From Lamellibrachia satsuma (Eukaryota; Annelida; Polychaeta; Sabellida; Siboglinidae): a stretch of DNA of 64,000 nucleotides. The first letter of the stretch is position 1; the number at the start of each line of letters is the position of its first letter. The notes beneath the pieces were generated by a model. The model did not search any database. It was given only the letters and a program-made list of their open reading frames with translations, and was not told the DNA's origin. The position numbers were made by a program, and so were the translations under genes. The stretch is taken from contig BSQZ01000005.1 in the NCBI GenBank assembly GCA_033239005.1, positions 12,555,001 to 12,619,000 on the forward strand. The letters run 5' to 3'. This document shows, in pieces, positions 49,673 to 62,958 of this stretch.

Positions 49673-50432
49673 AACTTGGAAACATGGAAATACTGTGCTA
49701 CACGATACTGGATAAGTTCCAGAATGCCCGTATAACATGAGGGTAGTAGCAGTAATTGTGTTAAATAGAATGCCAATTTGTTAACTGTTGTTTATCTCAG
49801 CATGTTGTTTTAAGCAAACAAAAGTCACGCAGAGGAAGGTCCGCGAGCAGTGGGGCAACCTTTAAGGCTCTTTGCTTTAAGTGCGCGAGCACCGTATGTA
49901 CCCTAAAAAGGCGCTGGTCGCGCGTCGTAACGTCTGTTCGTGCTATAGCGTTCTTGCAAACACCCTGTGGAGAAGTGTTACGCTTCGGCTGATGTCAGCT
50001 GAAGTCTGGTGGCCTTTGTCCTGCTGGGCCACACGATGTCGTACACGTGTTGCTATTTTGAGAAACGCACTTTAGCTTGATACACAGACGCACGGAAGTC
50101 ACGGACACCGGTCACTTGTTTCCGTACAAATAATAGCAAGGTTAAACTTACACAAAACGATTGGTTACTCGTTGGTATCAATACTATTTGGATGAAATAT
50201 GTGTATGAACATTGGCATTCCCAAAGCGATGCTAAAAAGCCAATTTATTGCATCTTGTTTGTTTAAGTTCTACACTATTAGAATGATCGGATTAAAATAC
50301 GATGGAGTACTAAATACTGAAGAAGATGAGAAAGAGTGCATACATTGGTGTTGTAAAGACTATTAAGATTATAAAGCAGTTAGAGTCGAAACACCAAAGA
50401 AAATACACTGTGACTACAACACCACTACAACA
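49673..50432. other. No gene recognised
   Basis: Spacer inside the inverted repeat pair. A short + strand open frame at 49881-50075 has no recognisable domain. Confidence 0.35.
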
Positions 50433-50711
50433 CTTGTAACAGAACACCTAAATTTACGTAAGATCAAATGTAACAGTCAGATAATTAAATGAAGAATGTA
50501 TGCTTAGTTGCAGGCGAAACTACATTTATCATTCTCACATTATTAGAGGCTTTAAATGTTTAACATGTCCATGTTTTATCGTAAGTTCGTAATGTTTACA
50601 GAATGTTTACAGCTGTATAACATCGTTGTCAAAACCAAGATCAGAACAAATATTTAATAAAGCTTGACGCCCACATTGACTAATGATTCCAATAGTTCAA
50701 GCAATATAATT
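50433..50711 (-). repeat. Dispersed repeat, copy 2 of an inverted pair
   Basis: Reverse complement of 48841-49120 with about 10-15% visible differences and small indels. No flanking AT tract here. Confidence 0.85.
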
Positions 50712-51044
50712 TTTAAATCTTAGAAGCAACTGTAACCAGGGCAACTGGTACACTGTTATTAACAGCACTTGTGTCATCTGATCTGTTTTTGACTAAGGGT
50801 AATATATTTCAATTAACAGAGGTTGTAGCACGACAACTCGAGTGTCTGAACATAGTCTGAGTACAGGGAGAATTAGTTAGTTAATGTTTTTTTTTATAAA
50901 ACAACTATTTTGAAACTCGTTTTATTAATCAATACAAAGTACATGCATGCTGCCATACTCAAAGATATTAAGCGAATTTGTATGTTTAAGAATGTTTTTA
51001 AAGACTTTAGAGAGCACCTCTCGTCTGTTTTAACTAACCCGTAC

Positions 51045-51285
51045 ACGGGCTTAGTTGAAACAGGTGACGGGGTTAGTTGGAACAGGTGACGGGCTTAGTT
51101 GAAACAGGTGACGGGCTTAGTTGAAACAGGTGACGGGGTTAGTTGGAACAGGTGACGGGCTTAGTTGAAACAGGTGACGGGCGTAGTTGAAACAGGTGAC
51201 GGGGTTAGTTGGAACAGGTGACGGAGTTAGTTGGAACAGGTGACGGGCTTAGTTGGAACAGGTGACGGAGTTAGTTGAAACACTT
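51045..51285. repeat. 22-bp minisatellite, about 11 units
   Basis: Units of 22 bp contain GTTGAAACAGGTGACGGGCT, with GTTGGAACAGG and GGGGTTA alternatives. Variant units alternate, suggesting higher-order duplication of two- and three-unit blocks. Confidence 0.94.
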
Positions 51286-51474
51286 GTATTACATCATTGA
51301 AGTTCTCCAGTTGTGTCGATCTACATATAGTTTATTAACACATCGTTTGACCGTTCATGTAGAAACAGACGACAATATTTACCAATCATATTATTAGTAT
51401 GTATTACCTTCGAGAAAAAAAATCAACTAACAATATGTAAAAATAACACAACTAACTAACTAGAACAAATCAGT

Positions 51475-52739
51475 ATACCACTTGCAAGAATATTCAACTT
51501 GTCATTAAAAGAGGGAGTTGTTCCGTTTGAAAGGAAAGAAGCAAACATCATACCATTATTTAAAAAGGGTTCGAGAAATCAGTCAGAATTACAGACCAGT
51601 GAGTTTAACGACAGTAATTTGTAAATTATTAGAAAGGTAATTAAAGACCATATGGTGGACTTCCTCGTTAAGCATAAATTATTAACTTCATCTCAACATG
51701 GATTCCTTAAAGCGAAGTCATGCTTAACAAATATGTTATGGTTTTTTTTGAATAAATCACTAAGTGGATAGACGTGGGATCGCCATTACGTATTATCTAC
51801 TTAGATTTTTAGAAAGCTTTTGACAAAGTGCCACATCAAACATTACTACTTAAATTAAAAGCCCATGGTATCGGGGATAGCATAACTGGCTGGATAGAAC
51901 AATGGCTGACTGACAGAAGACAACGAGTTGTAGTAGATGGAGAAGTTTCAACTTGGAAATCGGTTTTGAGTGGGGTACCTCAAGGATCAGTATTAGGACC
52001 TATATTATTCTTAACATATATATCTATGACTTGGATGACAGTATAACAAGTAATGTACTGAAATTTGCGGATGACACAAAACTGTTTAGAAAGGTTAATA
52101 CTGATGGTGATAAACAACATTTACAAAACGATCTAGACAGATTAGTGAAATGGTCTGAGAAATGGCAGATGTTGTTCAATTTTGGGAAATGTAAATGCTT
52201 ACATACTGGACATGGGAACTTGGATGTAAACTATAAAATGGGAGATACTGTTCTGGGTACTACTGTAAAAGAAAAGGACTTGTTACGAATATAGAGGAAA
52301 GCAACTAAAATGATTCCAGAACTCAGAGACCTTAGAATGTGGTTTAACAACTCTAGAGACAAAGAGGTTAAGAGGAGATCCGATTGAAGTTTTTAAGATA
52401 TTGAATGGATATGAACATTTTCATAGAAATATGTTTTTCTCACTCAAGAAGGATAGCAGAACTAGAGGACATGAGGTAAAATTAGTAAAGGATCAATGTA
52501 GGTTGGACATCAGGAAGCACTCGTTCTCACAGAGGACAATAAATTAATGGAACAAATTGTCTACAGATCGTGTAACTGCTAGCAGCGTGAATATGTTTAA
52601 AAACAAGGTTGACACATATATCAGGAGGGCGGGTTATAAGTAGATGAACATTGTTGGACTCTCGATAAGCCAATGGCTTCCTTGTCCACTTGCCATCTGG
52701 GCCTTTGGCTTGGATGGCAAATCTTGTTAAATCTTGTTA

Positions 52740-52741
<2 letters not shown>
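51475..52741 (+). mobile_element. Largest CR1-like LINE copy (reverse transcriptase to 3' tail)
   Basis: The order of motifs is: ARIFNLSLKEGVVPF; YRPVSLTTVICKLLER; LTSSQHGFLKAKSC; KAFDKVPHQTLLLKLKAHGI; WIEQWLTDRRQRVVVDGEVS; SGVPQGSVLGPILF; the catalytic FADDTKLFRKV; WSEKWQMLFNFGKCKCLHTG. An internal deletion after VKEKDL (about 52280) jumps to the KATKMIPELRDL region. The copy ends with CTCGATAAGCCAATGGCTTC and TCTTGTTAAATCTTGTTAAA, followed by (AACT)n. Frameshifts near 52020 and scattered stops make it non-autonomous. It is 5'-truncated, lacking the endonuclease domain. Confidence 0.88.
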
Positions 52742-52770
<29 letters not shown>

Positions 52771-53880
52771 AAACACTTTGAAATGTGTGTCTAAACAAGT
52801 AAAGTACGCGTCTCCTGTGGTGCATACATTGCGCGACAACTTCTGTCATAGGATGTACTAGGGCCAACTAACAACGGTGCAAATACTTCAACTGACCCCG
52901 CCACAGTCACGGCGATACAAAGGGGCGCTGTGCCAAATTGCGTGTCGCTGTTTCATTTCTGTTATCGTGAACGAGTGCGTGAATAACATTACATGACTTC
53001 AGTAATCTTGTTTAAATATGATGCCGGTGTTATTATGAATAAGATTACGTTCTTCACATGCCATTTTTTACTCTGTCTGTATGCATTCTTTTTCTGCACA
53101 AGCTTTACAAATAATGTAATGTAACTAGAATTTACTAGAATGAGCAACTACATTTTACTATTAATTTGATTCAGAGTTTTATCCAGTGTTTTAACAAAAC
53201 TCGTGTTTCAACTAGCCCCAGTCATACATACGTTACTTAATGGTAGTTATCAGAATGAAATACCGTCCTAACATAGCCTTCAGAATTTGTGATTAAAGAA
53301 ATATGATCTCTTCATTCATACATTCGTATCCGTAATGAAAGTTATAATAATCGATTACTCATTCACGTACGAATAATTCATGCTGACACATGTTATGCAG
53401 TATAAATCGTTTGCAAACATTTCAGTTTTGACAATGCACAAAATTGCAAAGCTACAGCAAATTAATCTTGTTATTAAAAACAAATATGTCCACACTTATG
53501 CAAAGAAAACGCGGACGTATATGTGGCAACAAACACGGCGTAATATTTCTTGCAGATGAATTGAATCATATAAACATATTAGTTTTTTAATCGTAATTCG
53601 CTAATGCCAAGTTTACTGAAACAAAATGCAAGTAGGCCTATTTCAACGGTACTAGTAACGTAATCAGTTGCAATAACTAGAAAGTGCGCTGTACGTACAG
53701 ACCGTTGATGTATCAGGCCGACTGACTTCGGTGGTTGTCTAAGAGGCGAACGAACCGACAAGATTGGCAGACAAAAACCTTATATTCCGTGGCCGCGCTA
53801 TCTGCACATCTAAACTGAGAGACACTCGTCAACCTTCGTAGTGTTGTTCTTATCATTCAGACATTAAAAAAATAAGCGAA
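52742..53880. other. No gene recognised
   Basis: Begins with a short (AACT)n at the LINE tail, then AT-rich unique sequence without supported exons. Confidence 0.4.
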
Positions 53881-54250
53881 GCCCCTAGTCTTTTGTCAAA
53901 GTCCACACCATCTGTAAACGGCGTAAGTCCGTGTAGACAGGTGTTAGTATTTAAATGCAGAGCCTGTAAGAAAACAGAAACTATTGAAACGGCAACTCTA
54001 GGTGCGATCGTTGTTATGGTTGGAAATAGTAGAGAAGTCTGTGATGTTGGCGTCTCCAACAGTGTATTCCATCAACTTTGTGCAGGCATTATTTTTTGTC
54101 GCGTTTGTTCTTGTTGATCTGTGGTTGGCGCTAAACGTATCTAGTCTCAGACAAAAAACGGACGACGAACAGCCGTCGGTAAAACAATGACCAAACGCTG
54201 TTATCGGTCGGTCGGTCTATGCGGTACTCGAGTACCTGGGTTGTTTATTC
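53881..54250. other. Unrecognised open stretches
   Basis: Overlapping short frames on both strands (for example + strand FKCRACKKTETIETATLGAI). No splice-consistent exon or known domain. Confidence 0.2.
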
Positions 54251-54254
54251 AAAC

Positions 54255-54997
54255 CTACATGTGTTGTGTGGTGTATGGGGTGTCAGAGAGGGTAGTAACT
54301 GTGACGGGGAACATGTCGTGCTCGTTCAGGAGTAGTTCATCTGCTTTGGTCCCCACTTGGCACTCAGCTCTCACTTGTGGCTCCCAGAGGCTGTTTACAT
54401 GCGTCAGCGGCCACACCCCGGGAAACTGCTTCGACTGGCAGGCCAAATCTTGTGAGGGTAGCCGACGGGTCTCAAACCCCCGGTGAATTAGGGACTTGCT
54501 CATCCTAGCATGTGAAGACTGTCCCTGGAAGAAGAAATCACCAGTACGATTCAACGACCAGGAAGGCAGTTCAGCGATGTGATTTGGAACGTATAGGGCA
54601 TTGTCTGGGCACGAAGTATGCCATGGTCATCCACTGCATCCAGCTCCTTCTCCAACCCTCTTGACTTTGTCTTGCCACTGGAATCAGAGGAATTTGGACG
54701 AGAGAGTGAGGTTGACGTTGTGCAACCCTCCCTCACTATAATCGAATTCTTGCCAGGGCAAACATGACCAGCATCCATACAGTCCTTTAAAAAACGCCTA
54801 CCAAAAAAGCTACTCTGTGGTGAACTTCTGTTTTGTGTAATAACATATTGTTTTCCTCTTCTTCCGTCTCTTCTGCTCCAACTCTTTTTCTCCATTCCTT
54901 CCAGTCTTTTCATTTCTGTTTCTTCCTTCTTGCCCGCCAACGACGGTAAATTCATCTTCAACCACCAGCGATAACGTGTCAATAATTTTACAAACAA
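54255..54997 (-). other. Coding-like stretch of unknown origin
   Basis: Two long - strand frames adjoin: about 54997-54551 (with KKSWSRRDGRRGKQYVITQN and GHVCPGKNSIIVREGCTT) and about 54554-54255 (with RRLPSQDLACQSKQFPGVWP). Composition is protein-like and charged, but I recognise no family. It could be a decayed host gene or a transposon segment. Confidence 0.25.
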
Positions 54998-55077
54998 CGA
55001 ATGCAGGCTCTCATGATATGTAAACCGGTGTGTTAAAACGTGTAATTTCGCCTAAGTCACATTATAGTTTGAAGTTG

Positions 55078-55197
55078 ACACCAGTTGACAACAGGTGACA
55101 ACAGTATACAACAGTTGACGACGGTTGATGCCGGTTGACAACGGTTGACAACGGTTGACAACGGTTCACAACTGTTGACAACAGTTCACAAATGTCC
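55078..55197. repeat. 10-bp degenerate minisatellite
   Basis: About eleven imperfect units of GTTGACAACG/A. Confidence 0.9.
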
Positions 55198-55199
55198 GC

Positions 55200-56215
55200 A
55201 ATGCACCTATGATTAACTAAGAATATGGCGCAAATCATACACTAAACTGTTGCTTAGCCTTGGTTAGCTGCAAAATGCAACTTTGACGAAGGGGTGGCAC
55301 ACAGAGCTGCCCTCTGGTGATGAACTAACACATCAAACAAAGCTTAAGTTATGCCAACTGGCGTGATAAATTGAAAACACTATTCAAATTTTAAAAGTAC
55401 AATATGATAACTTTTATCGTGAACAGTATGCTAACTTTTATAGTGAAATCAAATTAGATACAGATAATATAATATATTATCTGTTCCAACATTTTTACAG
55501 CCCAAATATATTTTAATTGGTTCATATAATGTCACCGTTATATGTTTAATTTGAATGAATCAACACGAAAATAATGTTTGCATTGCACGCTGAAGGTCGA
55601 TATTTATAAACAGATAACGGTCAAATCATATTTAAACATTGCGGTTCATTAACACACATGTTGACGGTCGGTGTGTTAGAATGTGTTTAGTTTATTCTAC
55701 GCAGCATGATTTTATGATAAAAAAAACAACTAAACGATGCGCCATTAACAAGACTTAACACGATCGAATTGACAAAGTAGTTCCACATGACATGTGGACA
55801 AAGACGCCACTGGCTTATCAAAATCCATTTGTCAACTATGTGTGGCCCGCCGATGCTACATCGTGCACACACTTAGTAGATAATGTGTTTCATTCACAAT
55901 TTATTAATCGTCTTTTGTGAGAACGAGTACTTTCTTATATCCAGTCTAAACTGTCAGTTCACTAATGCTACCTCGGGCCTTCTAGTACTTATATTTACCT
56001 TAAATTTGAAAACATATCTACCATAGCAAATTGGCCGCATTTCTATCACATCAAGTTGGGAAATAATCCAGTGAATGGAATTGTTAATACACCACTATTT
56101 GTGTTACTTACTTCAACGTTTCAACGACCACCGGTCGCCACCGTCAGGATATTAGTTCCGTGTCGTCCCGTACGTGGCTCAGTCTCTACCCTCTCGCCTC
56201 GGTTCACCCAGACTA
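55200..56215. other. AT-rich; contains one LINE fragment
   Basis: No host gene recognised. A CR1-like LINE fragment lies at 55890-55990 and is listed separately. Confidence 0.4.
55890..55990 (-). mobile_element. Short CR1-like LINE fragment
   Basis: The - strand reads RPEVALVN, then FRLDIRKYSFSQKTINKL, matching the same C-terminal segment found in the copies at 10030, 44780 and 52480. Confidence 0.65.
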
Positions 56216-56221
56216 GGGGGT

Positions 56222-56328
56222 ACAGGCAGTTGTGTTACTGCACATGCAGTTTTGTTACTGTACAGATAGTTGTGTTACTGTGCTGACAATTGTGTTACTG
56301 TGTTAACAGTTGTGTTACTGTATTAAGA
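56222..56328. repeat. About 20-bp tandem repeat, five units
   Basis: Five units built on ACAGTTGTGTTACTGTGCTA. Confidence 0.88.
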
Positions 56329-56720
56329 AAATGTGATTCATTGGCCCCTAAATCGGTACTGAAAACAGTCCAAGCCAACGGCTTTACACCACTCCCCAAT
56401 CAGCCGGAGATGAAAATGGCTAAAAACGAAAAGCATTACATGTAATATTAACAACCATGTCGCCAGTATACTGAAGGAACTGCTTTGTAATTTGTATGGC
56501 TATACGATGCAAAATTGTGTGTCAAAGAATGCTCTTTGTTTATCACGGAGAGTACATTTTATTTATATTCATATTAATAATACATATCTATCGTTGGCGC
56601 AGCTTATTATACAATTATTATGCCTCAGGTTCTACAACACTGATGCGACGCTGATCAAATGCATACCTATATGTAGGTTATTGCTGACTAACTTGACTTG
56701 ACCTAAACGCATTGACCATA
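56329..56720. other. No gene recognised
   Basis: Unique sequence between two minisatellites; no supported feature. Confidence 0.35.
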
Positions 56721-56724
56721 TCAA

Positions 56725-56985
56725 CTGACCCCTCACTATCCTCCGGGAAGTTGCACCCCGCGCTGTCCACCGGGAGGTTGCACCCCTCGCTGTCCTCCGG
56801 GAGGTTGCACCCCTCGCTGTCCTATGGAAGGTGGCACCCCTCGTTGTCCTCCGGGAGGTTGCACCCCTCGCTGCCCTATGGGAGGTGACACCTTTCGCTG
56901 TCCTCCGGGAGGTTGCACCCCTCGTCGTCGTCCGGGGGTTGCACCCCTCGTCGTCGTCCGGGGGGTTGCACCCCTCCATCCTCCT
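56725..56985. repeat. 27-bp minisatellite, about 9 units
   Basis: GC-rich units contain CTCGCTGTCCTCCGGGAGGT, with CCTCCGGGAGG forming a short palindrome. An open frame (RGATSRRTA)n on the - strand is a by-product. Confidence 0.93.
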
Positions 56986-57500
56986 TAATTTACTACTCTG
57001 CTGTTAATAGTGGAAGCCCAGTATAATTATTGATCTGGTCATCCCACTACCATAGAATAGCGAGCATGTGATAAGCTAAATAAAACAATAACAACACATG
57101 GAAGTCTAAAATAGGAAGGTCATTCTTCAGGGCCACCGTTGAAAGTGTATAGCTTTATAGAGCTGGTACGTGTCCCCTCACAAAAGAACTGAAGAGGAAG
57201 CTTGACAGGAATTGGATTAGAATGCTCAGGAAATGTCTATATGTCCACTGGAGAAATAGACTGACAAACAAAGAACGTCGTGGGAACGTAGACAAGAGTG
57301 CATTCAAATTCGAATGAGCCGCGTCCAACCAACTGGTCACTGCTATGGCTACAAAGAAGAAATTCCGGTGGCAAGATATTGTGGACATCGCAAGATAAAC
57401 GGACCTTCCATCACTAATAAACAATCAACTTTTATGGAAACGTTTCGCATTTTGACAGATGGACATGGTGTGGTTTGTCGATTGTTGATTATTTAAAAGC
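56986..57500. other. No gene recognised
   Basis: Possible old repeat debris only. Confidence 0.35.
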
Positions 57501-57508
57501 ATTGTGTG

Positions 57509-57512
57509 CGTG

Positions 57513-57549
<37 letters not shown>

Positions 57550-57556
57550 GTGCGTG
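57509..57556. repeat. (GCGT)n microsatellite
   Basis: About twelve tetranucleotide units. Confidence 0.95.
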
Positions 57557-57764
57557 TATTCTTGGGCTGCAAACGTTAATGACATGAGCCGATGGCATGA
57601 ACCGGTATTTATGGTATTTTCGCATACCCATTTTAGATTTATAATTCTAGTTGGCTGTTTGTTCGTATCCGCGCAGTCGTTGTTTGGAGTAAAAACACAC
57701 ATATAAGAATTCTTCGTCCGTTTTACCGGACGGTGAAAAGCTGGAAAGAAACAAACAAAATATT

Positions 57765-57850
57765 GTGCAGGCTGAACAGTGCTGGTACACACAGTGCTGG
57801 TACACACAATGATGGTACACACAGTGCTGGTACACACAATGACGGTACGC
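57765..57850. repeat. 15-bp tandem repeat
   Basis: About six units of GCTGGTACACACAGT or the variant GATGGTACACACAAT. Confidence 0.9.
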
Positions 57851-58525
57851 TCACAACGACGCCGTTAGACGATCACTAGATTAATTTGTGCAAATATAAT
57901 TGAGGAGTTGTGGTAAGCAAGCCTTCAGTTCCGGTCTATGACGTCCGTTCCCAAGTGGGAGCGTTTACGCCAGTGAAGTGAGCTACTCGTACATGAGTAT
58001 TCGTAGGCATGCGTTATGGGTGTATTTGCAAAATTAATCGATTCTTTCATTCAAAGAAATGCATACAAGATGGCACGTGGAAAGAAAGCAATTTGCGTGT
58101 CGTGTTGCACGTACACAAACGCTCGTACGCACTCACTAAGCAGCTGATGAAATGACGGGAAGTGGCAAAGTCCGACACGAGACAGCAACAAATACCAACT
58201 AATCACGGGCCAGACAACAAAGGCCGATACGTCTCCGACCTTGTGACACGTGAGTTGCATCATTCAACGACCTTTCACAGTTTCCAGCAGGTATTGCTGG
58301 GAAGCGTGAAGAAATCGTTGACTGATGCGACTCACGCGTCACAAGAAGCATGCGCATACAGGCAAATCACGTGACGTAATGTTCGAAGTACAATAAAATA
58401 AAAAAAAGGAAACGGGCCGTTATAACAGTTGCAATGTCTTAATTAGACAGTGTTTCCTTCTGAGAGAGTGAAGCTAAGCTATTTATATATTATTATAATA
58501 ATGTGTATGTGAAACATTAGAGTCA
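57851..58525. other. No gene recognised
   Basis: Unique sequence without supported exons. Confidence 0.35.
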
Positions 58526-58529
58526 CCTT

Positions 58530-58655
58530 AGTCACCCACACCCATCCACACCACCCATCAACAACCACCCACACCCTCCCACATCCACCCACATCCACCC
58601 ACATCCACCCACACCCACCCTCACCCCTCACCCCCACCCCCCACCCCCACACAAA
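58530..58655. repeat. C-rich CCCACA/CCCACAT repeat
   Basis: Purine/pyrimidine-skewed tract of CCACCCACAT-type units, immediately left of the inverted 19-bp array. Confidence 0.9.
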
Positions 58656-58663
58656 CCTGTAAA

Positions 58664-59040
58664 GTAATAATCGACCGGTAATGTAATAATCGACCGGTAA
58701 TGTAACAAAAATGATGATGATAATCATTATGATGATGATCATGATGGTATTGATGTTAATAATGGTGATGTAGAAGGTTATGAAGGTGATAAACGATTAC
58801 GATGATGATGACAATTAGGGGGTCATCATAGTGACGATGATAATGATGATGATGATTACGACAATGATGATTATAAAAATGATTATGATGGTGATGATAA
58901 TGATGATGATAATAATAATAATGATGATCACGACGGTGATGATGAGGGTGATAAATGGTTATGACGATGAAGACAATTAAGCGGTCGATTATTACATTAC
59001 CTGTCGATTATTACATTACCGGTCGATTATTACATTACTG
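58664..59040. mobile_element. Palindromic element with 19-bp repeats as inverted termini
   Basis: The left end has two tandem copies of GTAATAATCGACCGGTAAT; the right end (58982-59040) has three in inverted orientation. The middle is a GAT/GATGATAAT-rich tract. The arrangement resembles a MITE whose termini are short direct repeats. No target-site duplication is evident. Confidence 0.6.
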
Positions 59041-60195
59041 GTTGTAACAGACGATCATCTTGCACAGTTGTCCATCCGTGCCTCTCGAGAAGCCCTTCAC
59101 GTTAAATTTGCATTCTGACTTACACATTAAATGCCATGTTAACTGATTTTCGACAAAAACTAACTAACTGTTACATATTCGTATTTTAGGTTTATGAAAT
59201 TATATAATTTCTTTAATATCATATCGCTGTTGAAGATTCAAAACAATGAAAGCCCGTTTTGATCTGCACCGTGTGGCTGGATATATGTCTATTACACTAA
59301 CTTGTAACACACGAAAATGGAGTTTCATTGGTTTGATTCGTCAACAGCGATATACATGATTGAGGGTTATTAGTGTATATATGTACTACTAAATGTCATT
59401 GTTTATGCGCACAATGACTGAACAAGTCAATCGCGTCATTCATTTGAAATTCGAATCCCTTTTTTATTGTGTTTGGAAAATATTATCCGTAAAATAGAAA
59501 TCACGAATTTATAAATACCGAGTTCAGGAAATTGGCATCGCATACAATTCTTCCTCGTGTAGAATGTGTATATAGTACGACTGAATCAGAGTGCAACTCT
59601 AAACCACACCACAATTTTCATTTACCCATAATATTCACAATCACGAAACAGGGCAAATTTCACGTATACGACCTACGACCTCACATCTATCACCGGTTCA
59701 ACTGTAAGTCATCAAACAGTTTATTATGTAAAGGTCCTTAGATCTGAAATAGGGTTCCACCTCGCATTCAAAATAAACCCAACTTTAAAAACTGATCTTA
59801 TCAATAAAGGCATATGTTGTTGAGTATTAATACCTTCCACCACATCTGGTTTCTTGAACACGCATTTATTCTTCTGTTTAACATATATGCTACCATTTGC
59901 TGGTGTTTGATATCACCAAGGGTATGTTTTACCTACTTACTACACCGACTATTTGAACATTTATTAATATTACTGTCATTAATATTACTACAACCATTAT
60001 TACAATAATTATAAGATATTTGGGGTTGACGGCGACCACTTTATTGATAGTTATTTAATTTATGTTATTATTTTATACATCAACTGGTTACAGTCTTGGT
60101 ACCGCTGTCAACCTGGAGTTGTATCTAATCTAAACTGTTCTACTTGTTGTTTATCTTTGTATGATTTATTTATTTCTGAAATAAACTGCCTCGCA
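59041..60195. other. No gene recognised
   Basis: AT-rich unique sequence. The last ~100 bases before the ACGC tract (TGATTTATTTATTTCTGAAA) look like a LINE 3' tail but cannot be assigned. Confidence 0.35.
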
Positions 60196-60197
60196 CG

Positions 60198-60203
60198 TAT
60201 TCA

Positions 60204-60271
<68 letters not shown>

Positions 60272-60272
60272 T
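60198..60272. repeat. (ACGC)n microsatellite
   Basis: About 18 units, one of several ACGC tracts in the window. Confidence 0.95.
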
Positions 60273-60399
60273 GCACAGATTCACAAACACAATCGTAACA
60301 ATTATGATAGTGTGCCTGTTTCTATTTGCATTTTTTTCCATAGGCACATCATCGATCATTCATATTCGTCAAACAAATGTACGATTCACGATAAAATCT

Positions 60400-60535
60400 G
60401 AAAAAATTAAATCAGATGATTTTATGCATTGTGTTACGACAAATGTCGGAACTAGAACTTTTTCAGTTGCTGCGCCGACTCTGTGGAACTCACTCCCTGT
60501 TAGTGTTAAGTCTGTAGGAAATATAACAACATTTC
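60400..60535 (+). mobile_element. LINE reverse transcriptase C-terminal fragment
   Basis: The + strand reads FMHCVTTNVGTRTFSVAAPT then LWNSLPVSVKSVGNITTFR, the same APTLWNSLP block as at 49333-49570 but in the other orientation. Confidence 0.7.
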
Positions 60536-60756
60536 GACCTCGACCTCCATTGCTCCTCACTCCCACTTTGACCGACAGAGCGAAGGTGTCCCGGGAGTAG
60601 GCCAAGATTCCAGGCGCTGAATCATACTCTATATACAAGACTTCGCAGAAACAGCACGTCCTGTAATTGTGTTTACATTTTTATTAAAACCAAAAAATTC
60701 ATTCAAATAATATTGGCCCATATAAACAGTTTAACGTATAGTTATGCAATCATTAT

Positions 60757-61925
<1,169 letters not shown>

Positions 61926-62318
61926 AGTGATGTATGCAGAGAGACGAGGTACGGAGAGAAAGAAGGGCAGACTATAGTCGCGCCAAGCAGGGAGACAAAC
62001 AAAACGACTGTATAACGTGACTATCGCACATAAAAAAACATTGGTCGAATCCACCTCACTGTGAAAAATGCTACACGTCCTTCAAACACAATATCTGATC
62101 AGACTAACACGACCTTGGAAGCCGGTCTTGAAGCTGTCATCATTAGCTATGCCTGTTCTATGTGCGTGCAGTTATACAATCCCTTGTCTGTCTGCAGGTG
62201 TCGGTTTGACTTTGTCGCTGCTCCCTCCTCACCCGGCCGCGGTCACCGAACCCCACCTTTAGGCTGGTCGGGGAACGTGTGGGTCACGCGTGCACGTACG
62301 GTGACAGATCGCAGCGCC

Positions 62319-62326
62319 TATAAAAG
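62319..62326 (+). promoter_or_regulatory. TATA box of globin gene C
   Basis: TATAAAAG in a GC-rich context is followed by an initiator-like TCACT at 62351-62355, at the expected spacing. It precedes a plausible 5' UTR exon ending at the donor GTGAGT (62403-62408). Confidence 0.7.
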
Positions 62327-62349
62327 GGAGGCCGGGACAGTCCGACATT

Positions 62350-62402
62350 GTCACTACCTTACGGGTGCTTTGAGAAGTGGAGCCACACTGACCACCATCC
62401 TT
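62350..62402 (+). other. 5' UTR exon of globin gene C (inferred)
   Basis: From the predicted start site near 62350 to the donor CTT|GTGAGT. It would splice to the acceptor TTACTTTGTAG at 62780-62790, removing a 388-bp intron and leaving four bases (CAAA) before the ATG. Confidence 0.55.
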
Positions 62403-62794
62403 GTGAGTACGATTTGCTTTGTCACCGCAGGACACTGCCATTTTAAGTAGACTCAGTAAATAACGTTATATATTTGCACAAGAGTATAAACGTGTGATTT
62501 CGAATGGCGCTTAAGTTTTAATAACGGGATTGTTTTGTAAAGTTTCAGTGATAGTTCTAAGAAAGAGGAAGGTCTTATTACTTATTATTGATAAGTATGC
62601 TTAAATTTAACATAGGTGTAGCTTCCTTCGCGAAAAATCGCTCTCCTTTTTTGCGAAAATAGATCAATTGCAGCATACAGTAATTATTCCTGAGAATTAT
62701 ATGGTGATAGGAATTTTTGCGTTAATTTTATATCATGATTTGTCTTTTCTTGTAGTGCCATCAATGTTATCGAATGTTCTTACTTTGTAGCAAA

Positions 62795-62958
62795 ATGCAG
62801 CTGTTCATAGCCGTGCTTGCCTGCGCCCTGGCGGTCATCAGCGCCAACGATATGACCTGCAGCTATGGCGACGCCAATGTCGTCATGCAGCAGTGGGACT
62901 CCGTCTTCACCGCCTCCAATGGCGGTAAGATCGGCATCGGTTTCGCCATCTTCACCAG
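62795..62958 (+). CDS. Extracellular globin gene C, first coding exon
   Basis: The exon starts at ATG 62795 and ends ACC AG before donor GTAGGT (62959), in phase 2 like exon 1 of genes A and B. The 54 codons plus two bases give a signal peptide (MQLFIAVLACALAVISA), then NDMTCSYGDANVVMQQWDSV with the N-terminal disulfide Cys and the conserved helix A Trp. It ends GFAIFTR, equivalent to HIFDR in A and EIFSS in B. An upstream in-frame ATG at 62774 lies before the acceptor, so 62795 is preferred. Exons 2 and 3 were not found before the window end and should lie beyond 64000. It should be another secreted oxygen-binding chain, transcribed in the opposite direction to A and B. Confidence 0.9.

Noticed and set aside
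62774..62794. Upstream in-frame ATG for globin C (MFLLCSK…)
   Set aside because: It lies before the TTTGTAG acceptor. The ATG at 62795 gives a standard signal peptide and the same four-base spacing seen in genes A and B.
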